From: an uncultured Clostridia bacterium
Lineage (GTDB): Bacteria; Bacillota; Clostridia; TANB77; CAG-508
Direction: 5' to 3'
Length of the DNA: 56,423 nucleotides
Assembly (NCBI GenBank): GCA_947623555.1
Contig: CANQGW010000006.1
Span: 1 to 56,423, forward strand
In this document: piece by piece, positions 46,341 to 56,196 of the stretch
How the letters are laid out: every line of letters starts with the position of its first letter
How positions within the stretch are numbered: position 1 is the stretch's first letter
The notes under the pieces: model-generated
Seen by the model: the letters and a program-made list of their open reading frames with translations, nothing else
The model's database searches: none
What the model was told of the DNA's origin: nothing
Made by a program: the position numbers and the translations under genes

Positions 46341-46991
46341 CTATATAAAATTTTTTATAAAACTTTTTCTATGTAATGGGCATGGTCCATATTCTTTAAG
46401 TGCTTTTATGTGCATACTTGTTCCATAACCTTTATGCTTAATAAATCCATATTGTGGGTAAATTTCATCCATTTGCCTCATTATTCTATCCCTTGTAACC
46501 TTTGCTATAATTGATGCACATGCAATAGAATAACTAATAGCATCTCCGTGAATAATAGATTTATATGGAATATTGTCTGTATTTATATTAGTAAGTGCAT
46601 CTACTAATATTACATCTGGTTTATTTAAATTTTTTTGTTCTAACATTTTTTCTGCTTCTTTTATTGCAATTGTTAAGCCCTTTTTAGTTGCTTGAAGAAT
46701 GTTAATTTCATCTATTTCAGTTTGGCTAATAATTCCCACTCCATAGGCAATTGCCTCATTTGTAATTAATTCATATAAAGTTTCTCTCTTTTTTTCTGAT
46801 ACTTTTTTAGAATCATTAACTCCTTCTATCATAGAAGCTTGCGGCATTATAGCACATGCTACTACCACAGGGCCTGCTAGTGGCCCTCTTCCTGCTTCAT
46901 CTATTCCTGCAATAAGTTTTAAACCTTTTTTATAAAATGCTTCTTCTTCTTTTTTTAAGTTTGTTAATCTTTCTAATTCTTTTTCTTTCAT
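46341..46991 (-). CDS. rnhB: Ribonuclease HII
   Basis: RNase HII nicks RNA-DNA hybrids and single ribonucleotides in DNA. The 216 residues contain GIDEAGRGPLAGPVVVACA near 28-46 (catalytic Asp and Glu), the IIHGDAISYSIACASIIAKVTRD segment near 143-165 and the ending CPLHRKSF. Its ribosome-binding site is weak (GGTG), and it begins 14 bases after the pilin-like gene, so coupled translation is likely. Confidence 0.97.
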   Translation of the reverse strand: MKEKELERLTNLKKEEEAFYKKGLKLIAGIDEAGRGPLAGPVVVACAIMPQASMIEGVNDSKKVSEKKRETLYELITNEAIAYGVGIISQTEIDEINILQATKKGLTIAIKEAEKMLEQKNLNKPDVILVDALTNINTDNIPYKSIIHGDAISYSIACASIIAKVTRDRIMRQMDEIYPQYGFIKHKGYGTSMHIKALKEYGPCPLHRKSFIKNFI

Positions 46992-47005
46992 TGTTACACC
47001 ATTTT

Positions 47006-47524
47006 CTATTTAACATTTTCTATGTCTAACTCTTCTATTTCAGATAGTTTGTAATAAGTATTTCCATCAGAATATGTAAAACCTTTTATATAGTAAACCT
47101 CTTTTGTGGTATATTCTACAATATAGTAATTTCCTTCTTCTAATATTATTTTATTTAAACCTAATTCTGATAAATTGTCATTGTTTAACACATAATATTG
47201 TTTTCCCTTTTCATTTGCATCTATAATGCTTTTTTCTAAAAATTGTTTTATAGTTTCATCTTCTTGCATTTCTGATAATTTTATTCCTTTTAACACATCA
47301 TCTTTCTTATTTAAAGTATATTCTCCTTCAATTGTTGAAACTTTTGCTTGTATTAAAAGCATATCAGTTTTTAAATCTTGCAAGCTTTCTTTTGCCATTT
47401 GTAATCTAGCATAATACACAAACGCAAAAACTAATGTTGCAATTACTATAACTAATATAGCAGTGGTTACTAGTGTCATTCCTTTTTCGCTTTTCATATT
47501 TTTATATTCGCATAAAATATGCAA
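47006..47524 (-). CDS. Pilin-like membrane-anchored protein
   Basis: A 172-residue protein with a type IV prepilin-like leader: MKSEKG followed by MTLVTTAILVIVIATLVFAFVYYARL, a coiled-coil region and a small C-terminal beta-like part (YYVLNNDNLSELGLNK). The position after the cleavage-site Gly is Met, and the usual Glu5 is not seen, so it may be a membrane-anchored rather than assembled pseudopilin. The start is TTG at 47524, with AAAGGAG 5 bases upstream; an internal ATG at residue 10 has no ribosome-binding site. It is upstream of rnhB and pdp in one transcript. No prepilin peptidase is nearby. Confidence 0.6.
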   Translation of the reverse strand: MHILCEYKNMKSEKGMTLVTTAILVIVIATLVFAFVYYARLQMAKESLQDLKTDMLLIQAKVSTIEGEYTLNKKDDVLKGIKLSEMQEDETIKQFLEKSIIDANEKGKQYYVLNNDNLSELGLNKIILEEGNYYIVEYTTKEVYYIKGFTYSDGNTYYKLSEIEELDIENVK

Positions 47525-47771
47525 ATTTCTCCTTTCTAAATTATGATATGAATTATTGTTGGTTTTATTCTTATGTTTATAACCATCATTAATATATCAT
47601 AAATTTTAAAAATATTCAATTTTTTTAAATTTACTAATAAAGTTAGCTTTTTAAGGTAGAATCTATTACAAATTCATAGAAAAATACAAAATCTTCACAT
47701 TTTTTTCACAAAACTATTGTATCATATAATTGTTTTAGGATATTATAATAATAACTTGGAGGTAGAAAATT

Positions 47772-49061
47772 ATGGAAGATAATCAGTCAAATGAAAATGA
47801 ACAAACAAATTCAAATTTTACAAATGTAAACCCAACTACTGTGCAGTCATCATACAGAGCATTTTATAACAGTGAAAAAAATCAAAAGCAAAAAGGCAGT
47901 TTTGGTTTTGGTAAATCTGTTTTGCTTCCATTTGTATGTGGAGCATTAGGAGCAACAATTGTTATAGGAACCTGTTTTGCAGTTCCTGGTATTAAAAATA
48001 CTATAAAAAATCAATTTCTAACTAGTTCGTCTAGCAGTGAAACTAATAATAATAATGTTCTTGATTTAAATACACAGTCAATTTCTTTGCAGGGCTATTC
48101 TGAAACAGCCATGGGAGTAGCTAAAAAAGTTCAACCTTCTATTGTAGCAATTACTGTAGAATATTCAGTTAATTCTATTTTTAATATGGGTAAAGGTGCA
48201 ACTGCAACAGCTAAAGGTTCTGGTATTATTATTAGTGAAGATGGTTATATTTTAACTAATAATCATGTTGTTAATTCATCAAGCTCAAGTTCTAGCTCTT
48301 TTTATGAAATAGAAGAAGCAAATAAAGTTACTGTAAAATTATATAATGATGATAACGAATATGAAGCTAAAATTATTGGAACAGATAGTCAAACTGATTT
48401 AGCAGTTATTAAAATTGAAAAAGATGGTTTAACAGCTGCAGAACTTGGTGACTCTAGCTCTGTACAAGTAGGCGAATTTGCAATGGCTATTGGTAGCCCA
48501 TTAGGTTTAGATAATAGTGTAACAGCTGGAATTGTTAGTGCAGTAAATAGAGAAGTTAGTGACAATGAAGGAAATAAATATGTTTCTATACAAACAGATG
48601 CTGCTATTAACTCTGGTAACAGTGGTGGTGCTTTAGTAAATAGCAAAGGTCAAGTAATTGGAGTTAACACTTTAAAACTTTCTGGAACTGGTGTAGAAGG
48701 CGTTGGTTTTGCAATTCCCATTAACTCTACAAAAGAAATTTATGAACAATTAATTGAATATAACAAAGTAAAAAGACCATATATAGGAATTAGTGGCAGA
48801 GATTTAGATGAAGCTCTAGCAAAAGCAAACAATTTAGTAGTTGGCGTTTATATCTTAAGTATTGAAGATTTTTCATCTGCTGAAAAGGCTGGCTTAAAAA
48901 TAGGAGATGTTATTACTGAAGCTGATGGAACTAAAATATCTACAATAGATGAGTTAAACGAAATAAAAAATAAAAAACAAATTGGTGATACCATTAAATT
49001 AAAAATTTATCGTGACGGAAAAGAAAAAGAAATTTCCCTTACATTACAAGAACAACCATAA
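47772..49061 (+). CDS. htrA: HtrA/DegP-type serine protease
   Basis: A membrane-anchored trypsin-like quality-control protease. The 429 residues have a polar cytoplasmic tail, one membrane helix (SVLLPFVCGALGATIVIGTC, about 48-67), and a trypsin-like domain with catalytic His in NNHVV, Asp in SQTDLAVIKI and Ser in NSGNSGGALV. A C-terminal PDZ domain (YILSIEDFSSAEKAGLKIGDVI) follows. TTGGAGGT precedes the ATG. It is transcribed alone from a region with a TATAAT-like box at about 47743. Confidence 0.96.
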   Translation: MEDNQSNENEQTNSNFTNVNPTTVQSSYRAFYNSEKNQKQKGSFGFGKSVLLPFVCGALGATIVIGTCFAVPGIKNTIKNQFLTSSSSSETNNNNVLDLNTQSISLQGYSETAMGVAKKVQPSIVAITVEYSVNSIFNMGKGATATAKGSGIIISEDGYILTNNHVVNSSSSSSSSFYEIEEANKVTVKLYNDDNEYEAKIIGTDSQTDLAVIKIEKDGLTAAELGDSSSVQVGEFAMAIGSPLGLDNSVTAGIVSAVNREVSDNEGNKYVSIQTDAAINSGNSGGALVNSKGQVIGVNTLKLSGTGVEGVGFAIPINSTKEIYEQLIEYNKVKRPYIGISGRDLDEALAKANNLVVGVYILSIEDFSSAEKAGLKIGDVITEADGTKISTIDELNEIKNKKQIGDTIKLKIYRDGKEKEISLTLQEQP

Positions 49062-49075
49062 GTAAAAAAGTTAAT

Positions 49076-49111
49076 AAAAAAAGTAGCCAATATCAAATGG
49101 CTACTTTTTTT
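49076..49111 (+). terminator. Terminator after htrA
   Basis: The 14-base arms 49076-49089 and 49098-49111 pair perfectly (AGTAGCCA and TGGCTACT cores) and end in a T run, 14 bases after the stop. Confidence 0.92.
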
Positions 49112-49136
49112 GAAAATAAAAGGGGATGTTTTTCTA

Positions 49137-49178
49137 ATATGTAATCAATAACGGAGTAACTAATTATTGATTACATAT
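49137..49178. repeat. 15-bp perfect inverted repeat
   Basis: Bases 49137-49151 and 49164-49178 are exact reverse complements (ATATGTAATCAATAA core) around a 12-base loop. No T run follows either side. It lies between the htrA terminator and the M23 peptidase gene; it may be a small mobile repeat or a binding site. Confidence 0.65.
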
Positions 49179-49234
49179 ATAATATAACAATATAATTTGT
49201 CCTTTTTGTGAACTTACAGTGATAAGTTAGCAAA

Positions 49235-50194
49235 TTAATTATAAATATATTTTTGAGGATTTACCCTGCTTCCATTTACCCTTATTTCAAAATGTAAATG
49301 GTTACCTGTTGAGTTACCAGTAGAACCAACAGCACCTATTATATCCCCAGCTTTTACTGTGTCGCCCTTTTCTACATATAATTTACTACAGTGACCATAA
49401 TAAATTTCTACTCCGTTGCCACTGTTTATAACTATTAAATTTCCGTAACTTCCATTATCACCAGACCATGTAACCGTACCACTTGCAGCTGCTTTAATTT
49501 TAGTACCATAAGGTGCCGCAATGTCTAGCCCTGTATGCGCATGGGAACGTATACTTTCCCTTTCTCCATATCTTGATGTTATTACACCTGTAATTGGTTT
49601 TTGTGCTAAATAAATACCATTTACAGAGGCTGATTTTATTTCTTCTAATTCGTCTGTAACTTCTTTTTTTGCCACATTAGTATTTACTACCTTATATTCG
49701 TCTTTATTTTGTGTATAAAGTTCATTAATTCCAATATTTACGCTAACACTTTTAGCATATTTTTTCTTCATTTCTGTAACTAGCTTTTCTGCCTTATCTA
49801 AAGTGCTTACAATTGCTTTTTGCTTATTATCAATTGTAACAGCATAATATTTATAAGTAATAGTCGTTTTTTCTTGTATTTTATTAAAAACTTCATCTTC
49901 GTTTATTTCCTCTTTTGAAGAAATAAGCGCAAATTCATATTTTGGCTCTGCTACATCTATAAAAGCAACACTTTCTTCTTTTTGGTTATTAATTAATTCT
50001 TTTAATTTATTTTCAAATTCATTTTTATTATTTACATAGCCTAATTGTTCATCTAAAAGGCTAACTTTGCATACTGGTTTATATTTTACAAAAATTATTG
50101 TCATGGCAATAAATAAAGCAATGGCCGTTAAATTCATCAATTTAATTAATTCTTTTGTGTAGTATTTTATTTTTATATTTAAAATAAACTTCAC
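49235..50194 (-). CDS. M23-family peptidoglycan endopeptidase
   Basis: A membrane-anchored zinc peptidase (319 residues) that cuts peptide bridges in the wall. It has a short cytoplasmic part and membrane helix (LIKLMNLTAIALFIAMTIIF, about 17-36), then an alpha-beta region. The C-terminal LytM domain follows, with SRYGERESIRSHAHTGLDIA (metal His and Asp), YYGHCSKL and HLHFEI (about 215-312). All zinc and catalytic residues are present, so it is probably active rather than a regulatory LytM variant. Confidence 0.94.
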   Translation of the reverse strand: MKFILNIKIKYYTKELIKLMNLTAIALFIAMTIIFVKYKPVCKVSLLDEQLGYVNNKNEFENKLKELINNQKEESVAFIDVAEPKYEFALISSKEEINEDEVFNKIQEKTTITYKYYAVTIDNKQKAIVSTLDKAEKLVTEMKKKYAKSVSVNIGINELYTQNKDEYKVVNTNVAKKEVTDELEEIKSASVNGIYLAQKPITGVITSRYGERESIRSHAHTGLDIAAPYGTKIKAAASGTVTWSGDNGSYGNLIVINSGNGVEIYYGHCSKLYVEKGDTVKAGDIIGAVGSTGNSTGNHLHFEIRVNGSRVNPQKYIYN

Positions 50195-50304
50195 TCTCCT
50201 TTTTGCTACACGACATCTTTAATTATACCATATATTTTGCACAAATGCAAATAAGTTATACTATAAGTAGCAAATTAATAGGAGAAAATTAATAATATTT
50301 AAAA

Positions 50305-52956
50305 TTAATTTAATTCTTTAGCATATACTACTTTGCCAAACCTAATTTCGTTTATTTTCTTTTGTGCCTCTATAATTACAAGTGGCATTATAGATACTAA
50401 AAATGTATATAACCATTGAATGCCAGTTAATGGAACTAACTTAAACAAACTTGCAACTTGAGGAATTAGCACTACACTAGTTTGTAATAATAAACCTAGT
50501 AAAAAAGCACCAAATAAATATTTATTTTCTAAAAAGCCTATTTTAAATATAGATTCATCACTTTTAATATTAAAACTATGTACAAGTTCTAAAAGACCCA
50601 AAGATACAAACGCCATGGTTCTTCCCACTTGTATGTTATACAAATAATTTCCTATACTAAAACTAAAGAGCGTTAAAGCACCAAGCATAGTTCCTTCTGC
50701 AAATATTTTTCCCCATAAACCATCTGCAAAAATTCCTTTTTTGCTATCTCGTGGTTTTTTATTCATTATGTCTTTGTCTGGTTTTTCTAGTCCTAGTGCA
50801 ATTGCTGGAAGTGAATCAGTTACTAAATTTATCCACAAAAGTTGAATTGCAAGTAATGGAGATTTTAAACCAAGCAATAAACCTAAAAATATAGTAACTA
50901 TTTCTCCAATATTTGTAGCTATTAAAAAATGAACAGCCTTTTTTATATTATCAAATATGTTTCTGCCCTGCTTAACTGCCTCTACAATTGTTACAAAATT
51001 ATCGTCTGTAAGAACCATATCAGCTGCACCTTTAGCAACATCAGTGCCATTTTTGCCCATTGCAATTCCAATATCTGCTTGCTTTAATGCAGGTGCATCA
51101 TTTACACCATCACCAGTCATAGCAACTACTTTGCCAGCATCTCTATAACTATTTACAATTCGCACTTTATGTTCTGGCGTAACCCTAGCAAAAACAGAGT
51201 ACTTCATAATATTATTTTTTAAAACATCATTAGGAATGGCATCTAACTCTTCACCTGTAATAGCAAGTTCATCATTAGAAAGAATACCTAAATCTTTTGC
51301 AATTGCTTTGGCAGTAGCTATATGATCACCTGTAATCATTACAGTTTTTATACCAGCCTTTTTACAAGTATCAACCGCTTCTTTTACGCCTTCCCTTGGA
51401 GGATCCATCATTCCAATTAATCCAACAAAAATTAAGTTTTCTTCTATAGTTTTACTTTCTATTTTATTTGGTAATTCTTTAACATCTAAATAACTAATAG
51501 CAAGCACTCTTAAAGCCTTTTCAGCCATTTGTAAATTTTGCTTCTCTATTTTTGCTATATGGCTACTTGTAATAGGCATAACTCTTCCATTTTGGTAAAT
51601 TTGATTACATTTTTTTAGTAATATATCTGGTGCACCTTTACTTATAATTCTGTAACCTGTATTTAATTTATGAATAGTTGTCATCATTTTTCTATCAGAA
51701 TCGAATGGAATATCTGCAATTCTTTGCATTTCTTCATATAATTTATTTTTATCTTTTCCCTCTTTTATAGCTCTATACGCAATAGCAGTTTCTGTAGGTT
51801 CACCATTTATCTCTAACCTGCCATTATTGTTAAAAACATCTACATCTGTACACATTGTAGCAAGTTCTAAAATCCATGCTGTATTTATATCATCTTTAAT
51901 TTCACCTTCAGCTCCTACAATATTAGTAACATTCATTTGGTTTTTAGTTAAAGTTCCTGTTTTATCAGAGCAAATAACACTACTACTTCCCAATGTTTCT
52001 ACTGCTGGAAGCTTCCTTATAATACTATTTTTCTTGGCCATTTTAGTTACTCCAATAGAAAGCACAATTGTAACAATTGCAGGTAATCCCTCTGGAATTG
52101 CTGCTACTGCTAGTCCTACAGATGTCATAAACATTTCTATTGGTTCTATATTTTTCATAAGACCTATAATAAAAATTAAAAGGCAAATTATAAGGCAGGC
52201 TACTCCTAACGTTTTACCTACCTGATCTAATTTCTTTTGAATAGGAGTTTCTGGCGATTCATTTGTCAAAATCATCTTTGCAATTTTACCTACTTTTGTA
52301 TTCATGCCCGTATCTGTTACAATAACCTCACCATGCCCTGAAACAACAATAGTAGTTGCAAAAGCCATATTTACCATGTCACCAATAGTAGTATTTGTAG
52401 TTAAAATACTACCTGCATCTTTCAAAATTGGTACAGTTTCTCCTGTTAAACTAGACTCTTCTATTTTTAAGCTAGAACAATTTATTAACCTTCCATCTGC
52501 TGGAACATAATCCCCAGCCTCTAAAATTACAATATCACCAGGTACTACTTCTTCACTCTTAATTGTAAGTACTTTTCCATCTCTTCTTACCTTACAAGTA
52601 GGAGCAGACATTTTCTTTAATGCCTCTAGCGATTTTTCTGCCTTTGACTCTTGCACAAGCCCCATAATAGCATTAAAAACAACAATTGCAATAATAATAA
52701 TTGAGTCAAAATAATCATTACTGCCCTCGATTTTTGCAACAATAGCTGAAATAATAGAAGCAATAATCAAAATAATAATCATAAAGTCCTGAAATTGTTT
52801 TAAAAACCTAATTATAATAGACTGTTTTTTTGGCTCTTCTAACTTATTTAAGCCATACTTTTTTCTTCTTTCTTCCACTTGCTTTATAGCAAGTCCACTA
52901 TGTAAGTTGGTTCTTAACTTACTTTGAACCTCTTTTACCGATAAAGTATGCCACAT
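50305..52956 (-). CDS. Calcium-type P-type ATPase
   Basis: A P2A-type cation pump (SERCA-like, 883 residues). It has the N-terminal cation ATPase domain (LSVKEVQSKLRTN), SLTGET in the actuator loop, and PEGLPA in membrane segment 4 (Ca2+ site). Phosphorylation Asp lies near 331 in CSDKTGTLTKN; MTGDGVNDAPALKQADIG follows. NLVTDSLPAIALGLE is in segment 6. These segments match calcium rather than heavy-metal or potassium pumps. It is a single gene; AGGAGG lies 7 bases upstream. It probably exports Ca2+, though Mn2+ export is possible. Confidence 0.96.
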   Translation of the reverse strand: MWHTLSVKEVQSKLRTNLHSGLAIKQVEERRKKYGLNKLEEPKKQSIIIRFLKQFQDFMIIILIIASIISAIVAKIEGSNDYFDSIIIIAIVVFNAIMGLVQESKAEKSLEALKKMSAPTCKVRRDGKVLTIKSEEVVPGDIVILEAGDYVPADGRLINCSSLKIEESSLTGETVPILKDAGSILTTNTTIGDMVNMAFATTIVVSGHGEVIVTDTGMNTKVGKIAKMILTNESPETPIQKKLDQVGKTLGVACLIICLLIFIIGLMKNIEPIEMFMTSVGLAVAAIPEGLPAIVTIVLSIGVTKMAKKNSIIRKLPAVETLGSSSVICSDKTGTLTKNQMNVTNIVGAEGEIKDDINTAWILELATMCTDVDVFNNNGRLEINGEPTETAIAYRAIKEGKDKNKLYEEMQRIADIPFDSDRKMMTTIHKLNTGYRIISKGAPDILLKKCNQIYQNGRVMPITSSHIAKIEKQNLQMAEKALRVLAISYLDVKELPNKIESKTIEENLIFVGLIGMMDPPREGVKEAVDTCKKAGIKTVMITGDHIATAKAIAKDLGILSNDELAITGEELDAIPNDVLKNNIMKYSVFARVTPEHKVRIVNSYRDAGKVVAMTGDGVNDAPALKQADIGIAMGKNGTDVAKGAADMVLTDDNFVTIVEAVKQGRNIFDNIKKAVHFLIATNIGEIVTIFLGLLLGLKSPLLAIQLLWINLVTDSLPAIALGLEKPDKDIMNKKPRDSKKGIFADGLWGKIFAEGTMLGALTLFSFSIGNYLYNIQVGRTMAFVSLGLLELVHSFNIKSDESIFKIGFLENKYLFGAFLLGLLLQTSVVLIPQVASLFKLVPLTGIQWLYTFLVSIMPLVIIEAQKKINEIRFGKVVYAKELN

Positions 52957-53039
52957 ACTTAATTCCTCCTTTGTCCTTCCTTACTTTTTATTATATGATG
53001 CTTGTACTAATTTTATGACAAAAGAGGTAAATGTAGTTT

Positions 53040-54158
53040 TTAATTATTTTTATAATCAACGTACTCTTCTATTAAAAGCTTAATAACTGTAAATATTGGT
53101 ACTGCTAAAAACATGCCAAGCACTCCAAAATATGCACCACCAACTGTTACTGAAAAAATTACAAGTAATGGGCTAATAGATAAACTATTTCCTATAATTT
53201 TAGGATTTATAATATTTGCATCAATTTGTTGAAGAATAATAATTATTACTGCCATTAAAAGAGCTTGACCTATTCCCCCTGTAAATATTGTAATAATAAT
53301 TGCCATGGTTACTGCCACAATTGCTCCAAAGTATGGTATTAAATTAAATAAACCTATCATAAAACCTAATAATATAGAATATTTTACACCTATAATCGAC
53401 ATAGCTATTGAAGTTAATATTCCTACTACAACCGCATCTAATACTTGACCAGAAATAAACTTAAAAAATACTTCGTTTGACTTATTAAAGTATCTACTTA
53501 CCATAGTGTATGTATCTTTTGCAAATACAGCATTGGCAAATCTTTTTAAGAAATTTAGAATTTGACGTCTTTCTGCTAATAAATATACAGAAACAATAAA
53601 AGATACAAAAACATCAAATATGCCTGTAACCGCACTAATAGCACCCTTCGCATACTGCACTAAACTTTCTACATTTAAAAATTGGTTTAAATCTATTGTG
53701 CTTAACTTTCCTATTAAATTCATAAATGTTTCGCTTTTAAATATAGAATCTTCTGGTAAATTTTCTAATGCTTGTATTGTATTATTGTAATAATTTCCAA
53801 AATTATTTACAAAGTCAGTAATACTTCTTAAAATATTTGGTATTACAAATGTTAAAGCTATAACAACAATTAAAATAGCAATTATATAAACTGTAATAAT
53901 AGATAAAATTCTTGCTTTTTTACTTATAAATTTTATTTTTTTTGCTTTTCTATACCATCTTTCTACTCCTCTACAAGGTATATAAAATAAATAGGCAATT
54001 AATAGGCCTATAATAAATGGCATTAAAATATTAAAAAGCCCTCCTAGCCATGTAGTAATTGAGCCAATATTATCTAATAATTTATAAACAGCAATAATGG
54101 CTACTCCTAACATAAACCAATAAAACCATTTGCTAAAACCTCTCTTTTTTTCTTGCAT
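53040..54158 (-). CDS. AI-2E family transporter (DUF20)
   Basis: A 372-residue multi-spanning protein with eight predicted membrane segments. It opens WFYWFMLGVAIIAVYKLL and carries the family end signature IIILQQIDANIINPKIIGNSLSISPLLVIFSVTVGGAYFGVLGMFLAVP. Members export small molecules, but most individual substrates are unknown; the autoinducer-2 name should not be taken as a function. A lysine-rich loop (YRKAKKIKFISKKAR) faces the cytoplasm. It lies 24 bases after xth and may be co-transcribed. Confidence 0.92.
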   Translation of the reverse strand: MQEKKRGFSKWFYWFMLGVAIIAVYKLLDNIGSITTWLGGLFNILMPFIIGLLIAYLFYIPCRGVERWYRKAKKIKFISKKARILSIITVYIIAILIVVIALTFVIPNILRSITDFVNNFGNYYNNTIQALENLPEDSIFKSETFMNLIGKLSTIDLNQFLNVESLVQYAKGAISAVTGIFDVFVSFIVSVYLLAERRQILNFLKRFANAVFAKDTYTMVSRYFNKSNEVFFKFISGQVLDAVVVGILTSIAMSIIGVKYSILLGFMIGLFNLIPYFGAIVAVTMAIIITIFTGGIGQALLMAVIIIILQQIDANIINPKIIGNSLSISPLLVIFSVTVGGAYFGVLGMFLAVPIFTVIKLLIEEYVDYKNN

Positions 54159-54182
54159 TTTATAAACTCCTCCCTAATAAAT

Positions 54183-54950
54183 TTAAAAATTACAAACTAG
54201 TCCAACTGGGCAATGGTCACTACCCATTATTTCTGAATAAATATTGCTATCTTGTATTTTCTTTTCAATTGATTTAGATACTATAAAATAATCAATTCTC
54301 CAGCCTACATTCTTTTCCCTTGCATGAAACATATATGACCACCAAGTATAGCTATTTTCTTTTTCTGGATACAGATATCTAAAACTATCAGTAAAACCCG
54401 AATTTAACAGCTTTGTCATTTTATTTCTTTCTTCATCTGTAAAACCTGCACTATGATGATTTGTTTTTGGATTTTTTAAGTCTATTTCTTCATGTGCTAC
54501 ATTTAAGTCACCACAATAAATAACAGGCTTTAATTTGTCTAATTTCATCAAATAATTTCTTATTTCATCTTCCCAAACCATTCTATAACTTAAACGCTCT
54601 AGCTCTCTTTTAGAATTTGGTGTATACGAGTTTACTAAATAAAACTCTTCAAATTCTAGTGTAATAACTCTGCCTTCTTGGTCGTGCTGTTCAATTCCCA
54701 AGCCATAGCTTACTTTAATAGGTTTTTTCTTTGTAAAAACTGCTGTACCAGAATAGCCTTTTTTTATTGCACTATTCCAATAACTATTATAATTTCTAAA
54801 AATATTTGCAATTTCTATATCTATTTGATCCTCTTGCATTTTTGTTTCTTGAATGCAAAAAATGTCTGCATTAGCCTCTTCAAAAAATTGCTTAAAGCCT
54901 TTTCCTATTGCCGCTCTTAATCCGTTTACATTCCACGAAATTAGTTTCAT
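54183..54950 (-). CDS. xth: Exodeoxyribonuclease III (AP endonuclease)
   Basis: This enzyme cleaves DNA at abasic sites in base-excision repair. The 255 residues contain KLISWNVNGLRAAIGKG, the catalytic Glu in IFCIQETKMQ (near 37), YCGDLNVAHEEIDL, GFTDEERN and the terminal DYFIVS...SDHCPVGL with the catalytic Asp-His pair. The length matches the ExoA/Xth family. It precedes the AI-2E permease. Confidence 0.97.
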   Translation of the reverse strand: MKLISWNVNGLRAAIGKGFKQFFEEANADIFCIQETKMQEDQIDIEIANIFRNYNSYWNSAIKKGYSGTAVFTKKKPIKVSYGLGIEQHDQEGRVITLEFEEFYLVNSYTPNSKRELERLSYRMVWEDEIRNYLMKLDKLKPVIYCGDLNVAHEEIDLKNPKTNHHSAGFTDEERNKMTKLLNSGFTDSFRYLYPEKENSYTWWSYMFHAREKNVGWRIDYFIVSKSIEKKIQDSNIYSEIMGSDHCPVGLVCNF

Positions 54951-55084
54951 ATTATACTTAACTCCTATTTATATTAATTTTACTTTAGTTAATATATCAC
55001 ATTGTGCATATATTTTCAATGTTACCAAAGTGTAAATTACCTTATATTATTTCTGTCTCTATTTCATATTGAGCTTGCTTATTA

Positions 55085-55119
55085 AAAAAAGAATTCCTAC
55101 ATTATAGGAATTCTTTTTT
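55085..55119 (-). terminator. Terminator after the G5/SleB-type hydrolase
   Basis: The 15-base arms 55085-55099 and 55105-55119 (GAATTCCTA core) pair perfectly. A long T run follows on the minus strand, 11 bases after the stop. Confidence 0.92.
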
Positions 55120-55129
55120 ATAAATATTA

Positions 55130-56131
55130 TTACATTGCATTAAAATATACGTTTCCACCTATATTTACACCACTTGCATAACCTGCTGCTCTAAATGATA
55201 AATAATTGTGGTTTCTTTTTCCGTTTAATGCATCTATAACTGCTCTTTTTACATAAGAAGCATAATTTCCGTTTAACCTTCTTCTCCAGTGATTATCTAT
55301 TGTATAACAAAATTGGTTTTTGGCTTTATATTGGCTTAATGGGTCTGTACCATTATGTCTCCATCTACTGCTTTCTGCTCTATTACATGCACATGTAATA
55401 ACAGCCAATGCACCCTCATAACTTGAAGAACACTCTTGGGCAGTAATAGCACATAATAAGTCAAGTTCAGCCTCTGAATAACTCCATTTTCCAGCATATC
55501 TAACTACTGAACTACTTCTTGAAGTTACTTGCTGCTTACTTCTTACTTCTACAATTTTATTTACTGGATTTCTAATAATTCTTGAAGAGATTTCTTTTTT
55601 TTCTATTTCTTTTTCATTTTGATATTTAACTTTATAAGTAACCTCTTTTAAACCATCTACACCATATTGTACTATTTTATCTTGTTTTACTCCAGAAGAA
55701 GCTACATTTTTAGTAATAGTTTCGTATGGAATTTTTACCTTTTCCACTACTATTTTTTCTATAATAGTATCATATGTCTCTAAAATTTTATCTACTGTAA
55801 CTTCGCTAGAATTTTCTACTACATCTGGAAGTTCTATTTCTTCTTCTGTTATTTTAGAAATTTTAATTGTTTTATTATCTGATAACTCTGATTTAAGATC
55901 TGGAGTTACTTTTTCATCATTTAATAGTATAATATGATTTTCATCAAGTATCTCTGCAATTTGCTTTTTGTTAGTTAAAACATTCATTTCGTAACCACTT
56001 GCAAGAATTATTTTAACATTATTTACTTTTGTATTAGTAGCTCTTACTGCTACTGTCATGATAAAAATAAATAATATGCTTATAAAAATAATTTTTTTCA
56101 GCGATATTGATGCTTTATCATCATTTTTCAT
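55130..56131 (-). CDS. G5-domain cell-wall hydrolase of the SleB type
   Basis: A 333-residue membrane-anchored or secreted wall hydrolase. The N-terminal membrane segment is KIIFISILFIFIMTVAV (about 13-29). A DUF348-like ubiquitin fold follows (NNVKIILASGYEMNVLTNKKQIAEIL), then a G5 domain (IPYETITKNVASSGVKQDKIVQYGVDGLKEVTYKVKY). The C-terminal cell-wall hydrolase domain has ELDLLCAITAQECSSSYEGALAVITCACNR and ends NIGGNVYF. Glu of AQEC is the probable catalytic residue. Such proteins act as spore-cortex lytic or wall-turnover enzymes; sporulation is not shown here. Confidence 0.92.
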   Translation of the reverse strand: MKNDDKASISLKKIIFISILFIFIMTVAVRATNTKVNNVKIILASGYEMNVLTNKKQIAEILDENHIILLNDEKVTPDLKSELSDNKTIKISKITEEEIELPDVVENSSEVTVDKILETYDTIIEKIVVEKVKIPYETITKNVASSGVKQDKIVQYGVDGLKEVTYKVKYQNEKEIEKKEISSRIIRNPVNKIVEVRSKQQVTSRSSSVVRYAGKWSYSEAELDLLCAITAQECSSSYEGALAVITCACNRAESSRWRHNGTDPLSQYKAKNQFCYTIDNHWRRRLNGNYASYVKRAVIDALNGKRNHNYLSFRAAGYASGVNIGGNVYFNAM

Positions 56132-56167
56132 TTTAAATTTGTTCCCTCCTTTAAAAGCAACAACTAT

Positions 56168-56196
56168 ATTGTACCATTTTATGAAAAAAATGTCAA
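56168..56196 (-). promoter_or_regulatory. Promoter of the G5/SleB-type hydrolase
   Basis: On the minus strand TTGACA (56191-56196), exactly 17 bases, then TACAAT (56168-56173), 37 bases before the start codon. The rest of 56197-56423 is AT-rich, with no gene; I looked for a ydaO-type riboswitch and did not find one. Confidence 0.85.
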
